Assembly: GCA_034521465.1 (NCBI GenBank)
Contig: JAXHMN010000025.1
Span: 186,001 to 250,000 of the forward strand
Direction of reading: 5' to 3'
Source: SURF-28 sp034521465
GTDB lineage: Bacteria > Bacteroidota > Ignavibacteria > Ignavibacteriales > Melioribacteraceae
Length of the DNA stretch: 64,000 nt
This document shows positions 1 to 8,592 of the stretch, in pieces. Position 1 is the stretch's first letter. Each line of letters opens with the position of its first letter. The notes under the pieces were generated by a model. The model had not been told where the DNA came from and did not search any database. It worked only from the letters and a program-made list of their open reading frames with translations. The position numbers and the translations under genes were made by a program.

Positions 1-1937
1 GTGTATTCATTAATTTTATTGCCGGTAACTTTTAGTGTATACGGGTCTGCCTCAGGCTGAATCTCTGATATCAAAAAATTCCCGTCGTCATCTGTAGTAG
101 TTGAATATCTCGGAGAAGACGAACCTTGTGGAATAAGTTTTACTGATAACCCGGATAGTGGTTCGAGGTTATCTTCTCTAACGATTTTGCCTTCAACGAT
201 TGGACGCTTTGAGGTTAAGCGATAGGTTTTCTCAACGAGAGGTTTAGAGTCAAAATCATAATTTGTACCTTTATTCACCACTGCTGAATATAAAGTATCG
301 TATCCTTCCGCATAAACTTTTAAGTAATAAGCTCCGGCAAAAACATTATCTGCTATTGTTAAATTTGCACGATCGCCACTGCTTACTGTGTTGTATAACT
401 TAAATTTATTGTTGTGCCATTTTACTAACGGAGCATTTGATGGCAATTCTGCTTCTAAAGTTGGATACATTTCATATACTTTCGGCCATCTTAAAAGCTC
501 TACTTTTCCATCGGAAATTGTTTCGCCTGTTTCTGAATCAACAATTCTTGGTTCAAAATTATATGTTTTTACATGGCCATAAACTATTTCGGCTGATAAA
601 TCATTATCTTCGCCGGAAGAGAGATCAACTCGATTATTTGGAAATTCAAAGTGTGGTTCTTGCGGACTAATTATTACTTCATCGACGTCATAAGTATAAC
701 CATCTAATAAAACGGCCGGACTGCTTTGCGTACCTAGATTTGTAAAACTTACTTCAAAATTTCCGTCATCATCTGTTGTTGCTGTCCCAATTAACTTTCT
801 CGGAAATCCCGCTGTATAAACTTTTACTTGAGTTTCTTTTATCGGATAAGTAATGCCAGTAAAATCTAAATCACCGACAACTGGTTGGTTAGGGTTAATT
901 GTACCCGGATTAAAACCATTACCGCCTCCGGAATTTTCGTCGCCTCCCCCTCCACTTTGTTCAGGCTGTGGATCACCAAGCATCCACCGAACTTGCCCTT
1001 TGATTGCAACAGTTGGGAAAACAGTAATTGGCGGATTAATAATTGTAATTGTTGAATCAATTGGAATAATGGGAGGATCAAGACCCATCTCCTCTTCAAA
1101 CTTGAAAAAAGCTATTTCACTTTTCCCTTGGTTTGTTCCAACCGGTTCGTTATCAAAATCTAACGCTTGTACTTGCCATACGTAATCAACTGCATCAGAG
1201 TATGTTTCAAAGGGTAGATCCGATGGAGTATATTGGTATGTTGTTGACTGTATAAAATTTTCTACCAATGGTCTGTTTGCTTCGACAGCGGTTCTTATGT
1301 TTTGTCCTTCGAACCGCGGCGCTATTGTAATTCTATATCTAATCAATTGTTCCGGTGATGCTCCGACAACAGGCGCCCAGATAAACTGCGGATATTCTGC
1401 CATCACAGTTTCGTTTACCGGCGATATTAATGCCGGTGGTTCCGGATGTAGTATTTCTATAGTTACACAATTTGTCTCCGGCATGCCGATTGGATTTCCA
1501 TCCGAATCAAGCAGCGTAAAACAGAACTCGTAATAACCTTCCGGTAATTGATTCGTTGTTGTTATTGATGACTGAACTGCATCGTCTATATCGAAGGCGT
1601 TCATATCAACAACATCGTGACCGGTGAGTGTTAACACACCGGAACCGCTTGGTGGTCCTGCGGGTATGGTAAATGTCGGTATTGATGGATTGCCGGTTTC
1701 TGTTTTTCCTATAATCGCACCCGATTCATCTTCCACTTTTATTGAAATATAGGCATCATTATAACTTTGCTGAGTTGTGTTCTGCAGTATCAGTTGGATT
1801 ATGCTCGGATCTTGCTCCCAAGCTGATACTTTTGTTGGTATCGGTCTTTTGATGTTTACATTAACATTCACTTGTGCAAATGTTATTGCCGTTAACAAAA
1901 GAATTGAAAATAGTAATTGTATTTTCTTGGTTATCAT
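1..1937 (-). CDS. TANFOR-type secreted surface protein (3' end outside window)
   Basis: The minus strand is open without a stop from an ATG at 1937 to the window edge (645 codons), so the gene is cut and its C-terminus is not visible. Residues 1-21 form a signal peptide ending in TFAQ. The N-terminal half has the build of TANFOR-domain proteins of Bacteroidota and Ignavibacteria, with a fibronectin-like stretch (LISPVNETV, then FIWAPVVG). A Gly-rich linker follows at about residues 335-350. Two carboxypeptidase-regulatory-like beta-sandwich repeats follow, each containing TTDDDGNF, at about residues 360-410 and 577-630. The start lies 7 bp after the stop of the upstream barrel gene with an AGG ribosome site, so the two are probably one operon. 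A role in gliding or cell-surface assembly is inference only. Confidence 0.75.
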   Translation of the reverse strand, partial: MITKKIQLLFSILLLTAITFAQVNVNVNIKRPIPTKVSAWEQDPSIIQLILQNTTQQSYNDAYISIKVEDESGAIIGKTETGNPSIPTFTIPAGPPSGSGVLTLTGHDVVDMNAFDIDDAVQSSITTTNQLPEGYYEFCFTLLDSDGNPIGMPETNCVTIEILHPEPPALISPVNETVMAEYPQFIWAPVVGASPEQLIRYRITIAPRFEGQNIRTAVEANRPLVENFIQSTTYQYTPSDLPFETYSDAVDYVWQVQALDFDNEPVGTNQGKSEIAFFKFEEEMGLDPPIIPIDSTITIINPPITVFPTVAIKGQVRWMLGDPQPEQSGGGGDENSGGGNGFNPGTINPNQPVVGDLDFTGITYPIKETQVKVYTAGFPRKLIGTATTDDDGNFEVSFTNLGTQSSPAVLLDGYTYDVDEVIISPQEPHFEFPNNRVDLSSGEDNDLSAEIVYGHVKTYNFEPRIVDSETGETISDGKVELLRWPKVYEMYPTLEAELPSNAPLVKWHNNKFKLYNTVSSGDRANLTIADNVFAGAYYLKVYAEGYDTLYSAVVNKGTNYDFDSKPLVEKTYRLTSKRPIVEGKIVREDNLEPLSGLSVKLIPQGSSSPRYSTTTDDDGNFLISEIQPEADPYTLKVTGNKINEY

Positions 1938-1944
1938 AGTTTAC

Positions 1945-3585
1945 CTAAAAGTTTATTTTGTAATCTAAACTTGCTTGAAGCTCATTGTAATCGGGAGAGT
2001 TAAGTTGATCATTTGTAAAATTATTATTGGAAAAATTAAATACTATCTGTCCGTATGAACCGGTATTATAGCTTGCTCTAAATCTTGTCAGCAATCTATC
2101 GTTACTAATGTCTTGAACCGATGTTGAACTATAGCCAAGTGTAACGGATAACCGCAGCTTGCTTTGAAGGAAACTTTTGCCAACCGTCTCGCTGATGTTA
2201 TAAATGTCGGTAACCGATTGAGATAAATCGGCATTGCTGTAAAAAAAGTTGGTTGAAAAATTCCACTGCGATGGAAGAAAAATTGAATGCGTTAAATTTA
2301 TTGAGTTCGTAATATTCTTATTATTGTTTTGTTGTAACGGATTTTCATTCTGTGAATTTGTGTAGTTATATGAAATATTAATATTGTTTTGTGCCTCAAG
2401 CCAAGTAAAGCTGAATCGCGGAGAAATAACTAAGTTATTCAGTCTGTAATTACTTCGAATAGAATCGCGATCATGTTTTGAAACTATTTGGTTGTTGTTG
2501 AACTGCGTGTTAAAACCAAAAACTTGATTGATTTGCCAATCAACATTTAGTCCGCCGGTAAATCGATTGGTGGTAGCTAGTTTTTGATCACGTAAATTGT
2601 TGAATCTTATTCCGGCTTTACCTCGCAACCTTAATCTGTTGTCCAAAAGTTTTACAGTCGGTTGACCGGTAATTTCAAAAACATCGTTTGCGAGTTGAGC
2701 ATAACCAAGACTCACAAAACCGGGACCGATCCATTTTGAATTAATTCTAAAATCCCATGTATTGGATGGCTTTATATTTAGATTAGCTATCACTGCACCG
2801 TCAATTTGCGTTGATGTCCGCGGTGTAAAAAAGAAGCTCGGAATATTAGGAGCGTCATCAAGTTTGTCAGAATTAATATCATTTGACAATGCAGAAACGG
2901 CAACTTCCGCATTAAAGTTAATTACATCGGAAGGTTTTATACCGAATGAAATAGATGCTGTTAGGTTTTCTTCCGGTTTAAAATAGAGTGAATCATTCTC
3001 AATCGAATTTGTATCATCAACAGCATGAAGAAGATTCAATGAAATGAAACTCGCTTCTTGGTCTCCATATCCGATTGATGCCGAATACATATACTGCGAA
3101 CGAACTCCCAATCTACCGAAAGATGAATCCGGAGTAGTTTGTTTTTTAGATCTTCCGTAGAGAACCTTTAATTGAAAGTCTCCGGGAGTCAATTCGAACC
3201 CTCCACCAAGTAAGCGAGTGTCACCATAAGTTAATTGTGAAATTTCTGTGTTGAAGTATCCGCCATGAAGCGTGAGCCAATCGGAGATTTGCGGACTTAC
3301 TCCAAACTGATTAAACGGCTGCCGGAATTCGGAATCTTGTGTTGAGAGCATAAATTCGAATGGAAGATTAATTTGATCGAAGAGAGTTAGATTTAATCTC
3401 AAAATACCACGGGAAGTGAAAGACTCACGCCGGTTTTCAATACCGGATGCGTTATAAAAATCGTTGTTGATTTTCAGTGACCCGTCTACCTTTACATCTT
3501 GCCCCCTAACTTCACTCGCCATCAAAATGAAAAGCAAAAGGGCAGTTAACCCCGCCCCTTTTTTAATAAAACTAAAATAAAGCAT
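1945..3585 (-). CDS. outer-membrane beta-barrel protein
   Basis: This 546-residue protein has an N-terminal signal peptide (hydrophobic core at about residues 10-23, cleavage near VRGQ). The rest is amphipathic beta-strands rich in Asn, Ser and aromatic residues, and the chain ends in a strand finishing with Phe (DYKINF), the usual end of an outer-membrane barrel. No enzymatic motif is visible. It lies 7 bp upstream of the TANFOR-type gene on the same strand and is probably co-transcribed with it. Pairs of a TANFOR protein and a barrel are seen in related genomes, which suggests the barrel anchors or assembles the surface protein. That role is inference; the barrel assignment is fairly secure. 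Confidence 0.65.
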   Translation of the reverse strand: MLYFSFIKKGAGLTALLLFILMASEVRGQDVKVDGSLKINNDFYNASGIENRRESFTSRGILRLNLTLFDQINLPFEFMLSTQDSEFRQPFNQFGVSPQISDWLTLHGGYFNTEISQLTYGDTRLLGGGFELTPGDFQLKVLYGRSKKQTTPDSSFGRLGVRSQYMYSASIGYGDQEASFISLNLLHAVDDTNSIENDSLYFKPEENLTASISFGIKPSDVINFNAEVAVSALSNDINSDKLDDAPNIPSFFFTPRTSTQIDGAVIANLNIKPSNTWDFRINSKWIGPGFVSLGYAQLANDVFEITGQPTVKLLDNRLRLRGKAGIRFNNLRDQKLATTNRFTGGLNVDWQINQVFGFNTQFNNNQIVSKHDRDSIRSNYRLNNLVISPRFSFTWLEAQNNINISYNYTNSQNENPLQQNNNKNITNSINLTHSIFLPSQWNFSTNFFYSNADLSQSVTDIYNISETVGKSFLQSKLRLSVTLGYSSTSVQDISNDRLLTRFRASYNTGSYGQIVFNFSNNNFTNDQLNSPDYNELQASLDYKINF

Positions 3586-3876
3586 TACAACTATATTTAA
3601 TTTTTAATATCTGATTTCTATTACGAAAATAGGACATTCTCTCTTAATGTCAAGTAAAGGTCAAAGTTTTCATCTTAAATATCTTGCCGAAACCCAAATT
3701 TGTGAGTGAAATCAAAAATTTTACCGTTTAGCGATCGAAAAAAGAAACAACAATTTTTGATTTTGCTAAAAACCTTTTTTAAAATGTTCATTCTTTTTTT
3801 CTATATTTATTCTCAAATATGAATTTTTTGTCAAATATTTCAGTATTTGATTTTCACCGACAACACCGGAGCTATC

Positions 3877-4404
3877 ATGAATAAATTTTTCTTATTTACA
3901 ATTTTGGTCTTTTTCACTTTAACGATAACAACTGTTTCGCAAGACGACCCTCCGCGCTTAAGTCCGAAAGCTTCCGTATCGCAAGTTATCGGATACACAG
4001 AGGTTTCAATAACTTATAGCAGACCCGGAGTTAAAGAGAGAGATATTTGGGGCGGGCTCGTACCCTACAATCAAGTTTGGAGGACAGGCGCAAACGAAGC
4101 GACAACTATCGAATTTAATAACGATGTAGTTATTAATGGAAATGAAGTTCCGAAAGGGAAATATGGACTTTTCACAATTCCCGGAGAAAACAAGTGGACA
4201 ATAATTCTAAATAAAGTTTGGGATCAATGGGGAGCTTTTAACTATAACGCGGAAGAAGACTTTCTCAGGTTCAATGCAAAACCTGAAAAGAGTGATTTTA
4301 CCCCAAGATTACTTTTTACATTTGAATATGTTTCGCCATATTCCGCAAATGTTCTTCTGGAGTGGAACCATATTGAAGTTCCTTTCTTGATAGAAACAAA
4401 TTAA
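3877..4404 (+). CDS. DUF2911 family secreted protein
   Basis: An upstream in-frame ATG exists at 3847. The ATG at 3877 is preferred because GGAG stands at 3868-3871 and the protein then begins directly with a signal peptide (MNKFFLFTILVFF, cleavage near VSQ). The mature part matches the DUF2911 family of Bacteroidota: 'SRPGVKERDIWGGLVPY' near residues 48-64 and 'VWRTGANEATTIEF' just after, then 'PKGKYGLFTIPG'. The length (175 aa from this start) is normal. The family has no established biochemical function; a periplasmic or outer-membrane location is likely. The gene stands alone, 291 bp from the divergent barrel gene. Confidence 0.8.
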   Translation: MNKFFLFTILVFFTLTITTVSQDDPPRLSPKASVSQVIGYTEVSITYSRPGVKERDIWGGLVPYNQVWRTGANEATTIEFNNDVVINGNEVPKGKYGLFTIPGENKWTIILNKVWDQWGAFNYNAEEDFLRFNAKPEKSDFTPRLLFTFEYVSPYSANVLLEWNHIEVPFLIETN

Positions 4405-4583
4405 AGTCACTTTGTGATTCGCTGTGGTAACTTCATGATGAAGAACGCAAGATGCAGTTCACACAGAGAGCTCGCATGAGATAAAACATACTTCCCTAAA
4501 AGGTGAACAATTTTTTTGTAAGTTTTGTTTAAATGGTTTTCACAGATGCTCTTGTGTATTACATCTAAATTTGAAAGGATTCT

Positions 4584-5807
4584 ATGAAGAAGTTTGAAAT
4601 TCCGGAACATTATAAAAGCTCAATAATATCTACAATAAAAGAATTACGTAAAATTAATGATCCGCGAAAAAAGGATTTCACACCAACCGAGTTAGATTTC
4701 GGACCGGTTAAGTTTTACATCGCGCGTCATTTTGGTTTTTGTTACGGTGTAGAAAACGCAATTGAAATAGCATACAAAACTGTTGAAGAAAATCCCGGCA
4801 AAAGAATTTTTCTGTTAAGTGAAATGATCCATAACCCCGGGGTGAATGCTGATCTTCAAAAACGCGGTATTAATTTTATTATGGACACCGAAGGAAATCA
4901 CCATTATGAATGGGAAGAAATTACTAACGATGATATAGTTTTAATTCCCGCATTCGGCACTACGTTAGAAATTGAAAAGAAACTAAAAGAAATGGGCATT
5001 CCAACCGAGCAATATGATACAACATGCCCGTTTGTTGAAAAAGTCTGGAACCGTGCAAATGATTTGGGAGAAAAAGAATACACGGTTGTAATTCACGGAA
5101 AACATAATCATGAAGAAACAAGGGCAACTTTTTCTCATTCTGTTCGTAATGCGAAATCCGTTATTGTTAGAGATATAAATGAAACTGAAACTCTTGCAAA
5201 AATTATTCTCGGTGAAATACCTAAAGAAGAATTCTATAAAATTTTTGAAGGAAAGTATTCCAAGGGTTTTGATGTTGAAAAAGATTTATTGCGTGTCGGA
5301 GTAGTAAATCAAACTACAATGCTTGCATCAGAGACACAGGAGATTGCAGATTTACTTAAGCGAACAATGATTGACAAATACGGAAATGAAAACATAAAAG
5401 ATCACTTTGCCGATACACGCGATACTCTCTGTTATGCAACAAACGATAATCAATCCGCAACTTATGGATTAATGGAAAGTGATGCGGACCTTGCAATTGT
5501 TGTCGGAGGTTATAACAGTTCGAATACTTCGCATATTGTTGAATTGCTCGAATCAAAGTTCCCAACTTACTTTATAAATAATGCAGATAAAATTCTTTCG
5601 GAGAATTTAATAAGTCATTTTGATGTTCACTCAAAAGAAGAAAAGACAGCCGAAAATTTCCTTCCTGAAAAAGAACCTGTTAAAATTGTTTTAACGAGCG
5701 GCGCTTCCTGCCCGGATGCTTATGTTGATGAAGTGTTAACTAGAATTTTATCTTTTTACAAAAACACCAGGTCAATTGAAGAAGTGATTGAAGGATTAGA
5801 AAATTAA
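4584..5807 (+). CDS. ispH: 4-hydroxy-3-methylbut-2-enyl diphosphate reductase
   Basis: IspH (LytB) carries out the last step of the methylerythritol phosphate pathway, reducing HMBPP to IPP and DMAPP with a [4Fe-4S] cluster. The three cluster cysteines are visible: Cys53 in FGFCYGVENA, Cys148 in DTTCPFVEKVW and Cys283 in DTLCYATNDNQ. The family's EETRAT-like active-site region follows at HNHEETRATF (about residues 174-183). At 407 aa it is the long form seen in cyanobacteria and some Bacteroidota, with an N-terminal extension of about 40 residues compared with the E. coli enzyme. AAAGGA stands about 6 bp before the ATG. The gene is monocistronic and ends at a strong hairpin. Confidence 0.93.
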   Translation: MKKFEIPEHYKSSIISTIKELRKINDPRKKDFTPTELDFGPVKFYIARHFGFCYGVENAIEIAYKTVEENPGKRIFLLSEMIHNPGVNADLQKRGINFIMDTEGNHHYEWEEITNDDIVLIPAFGTTLEIEKKLKEMGIPTEQYDTTCPFVEKVWNRANDLGEKEYTVVIHGKHNHEETRATFSHSVRNAKSVIVRDINETETLAKIILGEIPKEEFYKIFEGKYSKGFDVEKDLLRVGVVNQTTMLASETQEIADLLKRTMIDKYGNENIKDHFADTRDTLCYATNDNQSATYGLMESDADLAIVVGGYNSSNTSHIVELLESKFPTYFINNADKILSENLISHFDVHSKEEKTAENFLPEKEPVKIVLTSGASCPDAYVDEVLTRILSFYKNTRSIEEVIEGLEN

Positions 5808-5818
5808 TTCGATTTAAC

Positions 5819-5844
5819 GCAGGCTTTGATTTAACAAAGCCTGC
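5819..5844. terminator. hairpin between convergent ispH and amidohydrolase
   Basis: A perfect 10-bp inverted repeat (GCAGGCTTTG at 5819-5828 and CAAAGCCTGC at 5835-5844) with a 6-base loop lies 11 bp after the ispH stop. On the plus strand it is followed by a weak TGATTTT tract. It sits between two convergent genes and could end transcription of both. Confidence 0.7.
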
Positions 5845-5858
5845 TGATTTTAGAAAAT

Positions 5859-7568
5859 TTACTTTGATTGATATTTAACTTGCCCGCCGACAATTGTATA
5901 AAGAACTTTCGTGTTTGGAATTTGCCAATCTTCACAAGTAAGTAAATTATTATTTAGAATAACTATATCCGCGAGTTTACCGGGTGTTAAACTTCCTTTT
6001 AAATTTTCCTCAAACGCGGCATAAGCTCCGTTTATTGTATATGACCGGAGCGCTTCCTCGCGTGTCATCTTTTGTTCGGGGTAAAATGTTGTTTCGTCGG
6101 GAAGCATTCTTGTAACAGAAGAATAAAAGCTTGCTATCGGACTAACGTCTTCAACCGGAGCATCTGTTCCGTTACAAATAGTTGCACCCGAATCAATTAA
6201 CTTTCTCCACGGATAAGCGCCTTCCCGTGCACGATACGGACCAACCCGCTTTTTAACAAAGACCGCATCCGAGGTACAGTGAATGCCCTGCATTGCAGCA
6301 ATTACACCAAGTTCCCCAAACTTTGGAATATCCGAATTGGATAAATGCTGAGCATGCTCAATGCGCCATCTTAAATTTTCATTATCACTTTCATCGTAAG
6401 AGTTTTCATAGATCTTTAAAACTTCTCTGTTGCCTTTGTCACCAATTGCATGAGTACACATTTGCAGATCGTTATCTAAACAAATTTCTGCTGTCTCTCT
6501 AAGCTCGCTCAATGGCGTTACATTTAAACCGGTAGTTGTCGAATCATCTTCGTATGGTGAAAGCAGCCAAGCGCCACGCGAGCCAAGAGCGCCGTCAATG
6601 TATTTTTTTACAGCTCGCACTGTAAGTTTATTATCGCCGTAACCGATCATTCGATAATCTTTTGCTTTCTCTTTTAACTCATCGTTATTTGCTGAAATCA
6701 TTAAATAGAGTCGTAGCGGAATCTTATCGTCATCAACTAAATTTTTTAATATTTCTATTTCTTCGAAAGTAGAACCCGCATCATGAAAAGAGGTGATGCC
6801 TTTTGACAAACACTCTTCCGTGGCAAGTTCATAAGCTCTGATTTTTTCATTGAGTAGTTCTTCTTCTGTTAATTTTTCTCTCTGTTCTTGATAAATATTT
6901 GTTATCAAATTTTCAGCGTTCTCTTCGAAAACCCCGGTCAACCTTCCTGTGGAATCCTTAACAATATTTCCGCCCGAAGGACTTTCCGTTTGCGAAGTAA
7001 CACCGGCAAGCTCCATCGCTGCTGCATTTGCAATTAATGCATGCCCGCTTGCATGTGTTAAATAAACCGGGTTACGCGGACTTGCGGCTGATAGTTGATT
7101 GTGATAAGGATAACCGTTGACATTCTCACTCGGTACAGGGTCCCATTTATCTTGATGCCATCCTCTTCCGGTAATCCATTCGCCGGGCAAGGTTTGTTCG
7201 GCAGCTTCCGCAACAATAGCAACAACCTCATCGAAGTTATTTGCTCCTCTCAGGTCAAGTATCATTTTCGACTTACCAATTCCAAGAAAGTGAGCATGAC
7301 TATCAATGAAGCCGGGCATCACAAAGTTACCGCTCGCATCAATAACTTCTGTTGAATCACCTTTGTGATCAAGAATTTCTCCGGACTTTCCAACAGCCAA
7401 AATCTTTCCGTCTTTAACAGCTACAGCTTCAGCTGTTGAGTTAGTTGAATCAACAACAGCAACTTCACCGTTTATAATTATTAAGTCGGCTTTCGGTTTG
7501 TCGCTTCCACAAGAAATTAGAACAATTATTAAGAATATTACCGCTAAAATTTGAGTAATCCGTTTCAT
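5859..7568 (-). CDS. amidohydrolase family lipoprotein (YtcJ-like)
   Basis: This 569-residue metal-dependent hydrolase belongs to the amidohydrolase superfamily and is closest in layout to the YtcJ/Amidohydro_3 group. An N-terminal lipoprotein signal ends in LISC (Cys20), so it is probably anchored to a membrane. Metal-site motifs are visible: GFIDSHAHFLG near residue 90, THASGHA near 170, a central Lys region (VKKYIDGALGSRG), HAIGDKGNREV and a terminal NGTDAPVED carrying the catalytic Asp. The substrate cannot be told from sequence; N-substituted formamide or amide bonds are typical for the group. It is followed on the same strand by nothing close, and upstream lies the PaaG-like gene (34 bp away), possibly co-transcribed with it. 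Confidence 0.85.
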   Translation of the reverse strand: MKRITQILAVIFLIIVLISCGSDKPKADLIIINGEVAVVDSTNSTAEAVAVKDGKILAVGKSGEILDHKGDSTEVIDASGNFVMPGFIDSHAHFLGIGKSKMILDLRGANNFDEVVAIVAEAAEQTLPGEWITGRGWHQDKWDPVPSENVNGYPYHNQLSAASPRNPVYLTHASGHALIANAAAMELAGVTSQTESPSGGNIVKDSTGRLTGVFEENAENLITNIYQEQREKLTEEELLNEKIRAYELATEECLSKGITSFHDAGSTFEEIEILKNLVDDDKIPLRLYLMISANNDELKEKAKDYRMIGYGDNKLTVRAVKKYIDGALGSRGAWLLSPYEDDSTTTGLNVTPLSELRETAEICLDNDLQMCTHAIGDKGNREVLKIYENSYDESDNENLRWRIEHAQHLSNSDIPKFGELGVIAAMQGIHCTSDAVFVKKRVGPYRAREGAYPWRKLIDSGATICNGTDAPVEDVSPIASFYSSVTRMLPDETTFYPEQKMTREEALRSYTINGAYAAFEENLKGSLTPGKLADIVILNNNLLTCEDWQIPNTKVLYTIVGGQVKYQSK

Positions 7569-7602
7569 TTTTCCTCTTATAAAAGTTTTTGATAATTAAT
7601 CC

Positions 7603-8391
7603 CTATTTACCTTTAAATTCGGGTTTTCTTTTTTCAAGAAATGCTTGAACTCCTTCTTTATAATCGCTTGTGTTTCCCGCGGCAACTTGTAATTGCTTTT
7701 CAACTTCAAGTTGATCGTCAAGGTTATTGTTCATCGAAAGGTTGAGCGCTTTTTTCGTTAAGACCAATCCGCGTGTCGGCATCTTGGCAATTTGCTCTGC
7801 AAGTTCTTTTACTTTTTCTGAAAACTCTGCTTCATTAAAAACTTTATAAACCATTCCGAGCTTTTCTGCATCGTGGGCAGAGACTTTATCGCCCATCATC
7901 ATCAAAGCAGATGCTTTTTGAAAACCAATTAAACGCGGAAGAAAGTAAGTTCCGCCGCTATCGGGTATTAAACCAATCTTTGAAAACGCTTGAACGAAAG
8001 CTGCTTTTTCAGATGCCAGGACGATATCACAAGCGAGAGCCAAATTTGCGCCTGCGCCTGCAGCAACACCATTAACCGCGGCAATTACCGGTTTTTCAAT
8101 TTCGCGTATAAGTTTAATGGTTGGATTATAGTTTTCATCCAGTATTTTTCCAAGATCGGCAAGGGGTTGATCTTTTGGAACAGCTTCGGCAAGGTCTTGT
8201 CCCGCAGAAAATGCTCGTCCCTCTCCCGTTATCACCACAACTCTAACTTCCTCGTTTTCCGCGCACTTCTTTAATGCATCTTGAACATTCCAACCCATTT
8301 CAATATTGAAACTATTCAGCAGATCGGGGCGATTGAATGTTATAGTTGCGACTCCGCCGGAAACACCAAATTTTATAAATTTATATTCCAT
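7603..8391 (-). CDS. paaG: enoyl-CoA hydratase/isomerase, PaaG-like
   Basis: A crotonase-fold protein of about 262 aa. The oxyanion-hole segments are ITGEGRAFSAGQDL and NGVAAGAGANLALACD, and the catalytic Asp lies in IGLIPDSGGTYFLPRL. That last block is characteristic of PaaG (ring-1,2-epoxyphenylacetyl-CoA isomerase), which converts the ring epoxide made by PaaABCE to an oxepin. The paaABCD genes 6-9 kb away on the same strand support the assignment, though other crotonases cannot be excluded. An in-frame GTG at 8400 would add three residues. I chose the ATG at 8391 because family members begin with MxYxxI and a GAGTGG stands 5 bp upstream. Confidence 0.75.
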   Translation of the reverse strand: MEYKFIKFGVSGGVATITFNRPDLLNSFNIEMGWNVQDALKKCAENEEVRVVVITGEGRAFSAGQDLAEAVPKDQPLADLGKILDENYNPTIKLIREIEKPVIAAVNGVAAGAGANLALACDIVLASEKAAFVQAFSKIGLIPDSGGTYFLPRLIGFQKASALMMMGDKVSAHDAEKLGMVYKVFNEAEFSEKVKELAEQIAKMPTRGLVLTKKALNLSMNNNLDDQLEVEKQLQVAAGNTSDYKEGVQAFLEKRKPEFKGK

Positions 8392-8592
8392 GTTTGCCAC
8401 TCATTCTTTACTTAAAAGATTTTGCAAAATAATAATTGTTACGGTAATTATCATTTTAAAGGTGATTCAAAATTGCAGAAATTAACCTCCCTTCGTGTCT
8501 AGGTTCTAATAAATTGTTTGCAATCCTTTAATCAATTAGTTTATTCATTCCTCTGCAATTCTTATATTGAGTTAAACATATAAGGAAATTAT

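Noticed and set aside
853..1185. plus-strand ORF in the first 2 kb
   Set aside because: It is a shadow of the long open minus-strand frame, with Pro- and Ser-rich composition coming from the antisense of coding sequence.
4405..4583. minus-strand ORF over 4407-4610
   Set aside because: It covers the spacer before ispH and the ispH start codon, lacks a ribosome site and resembles no family.
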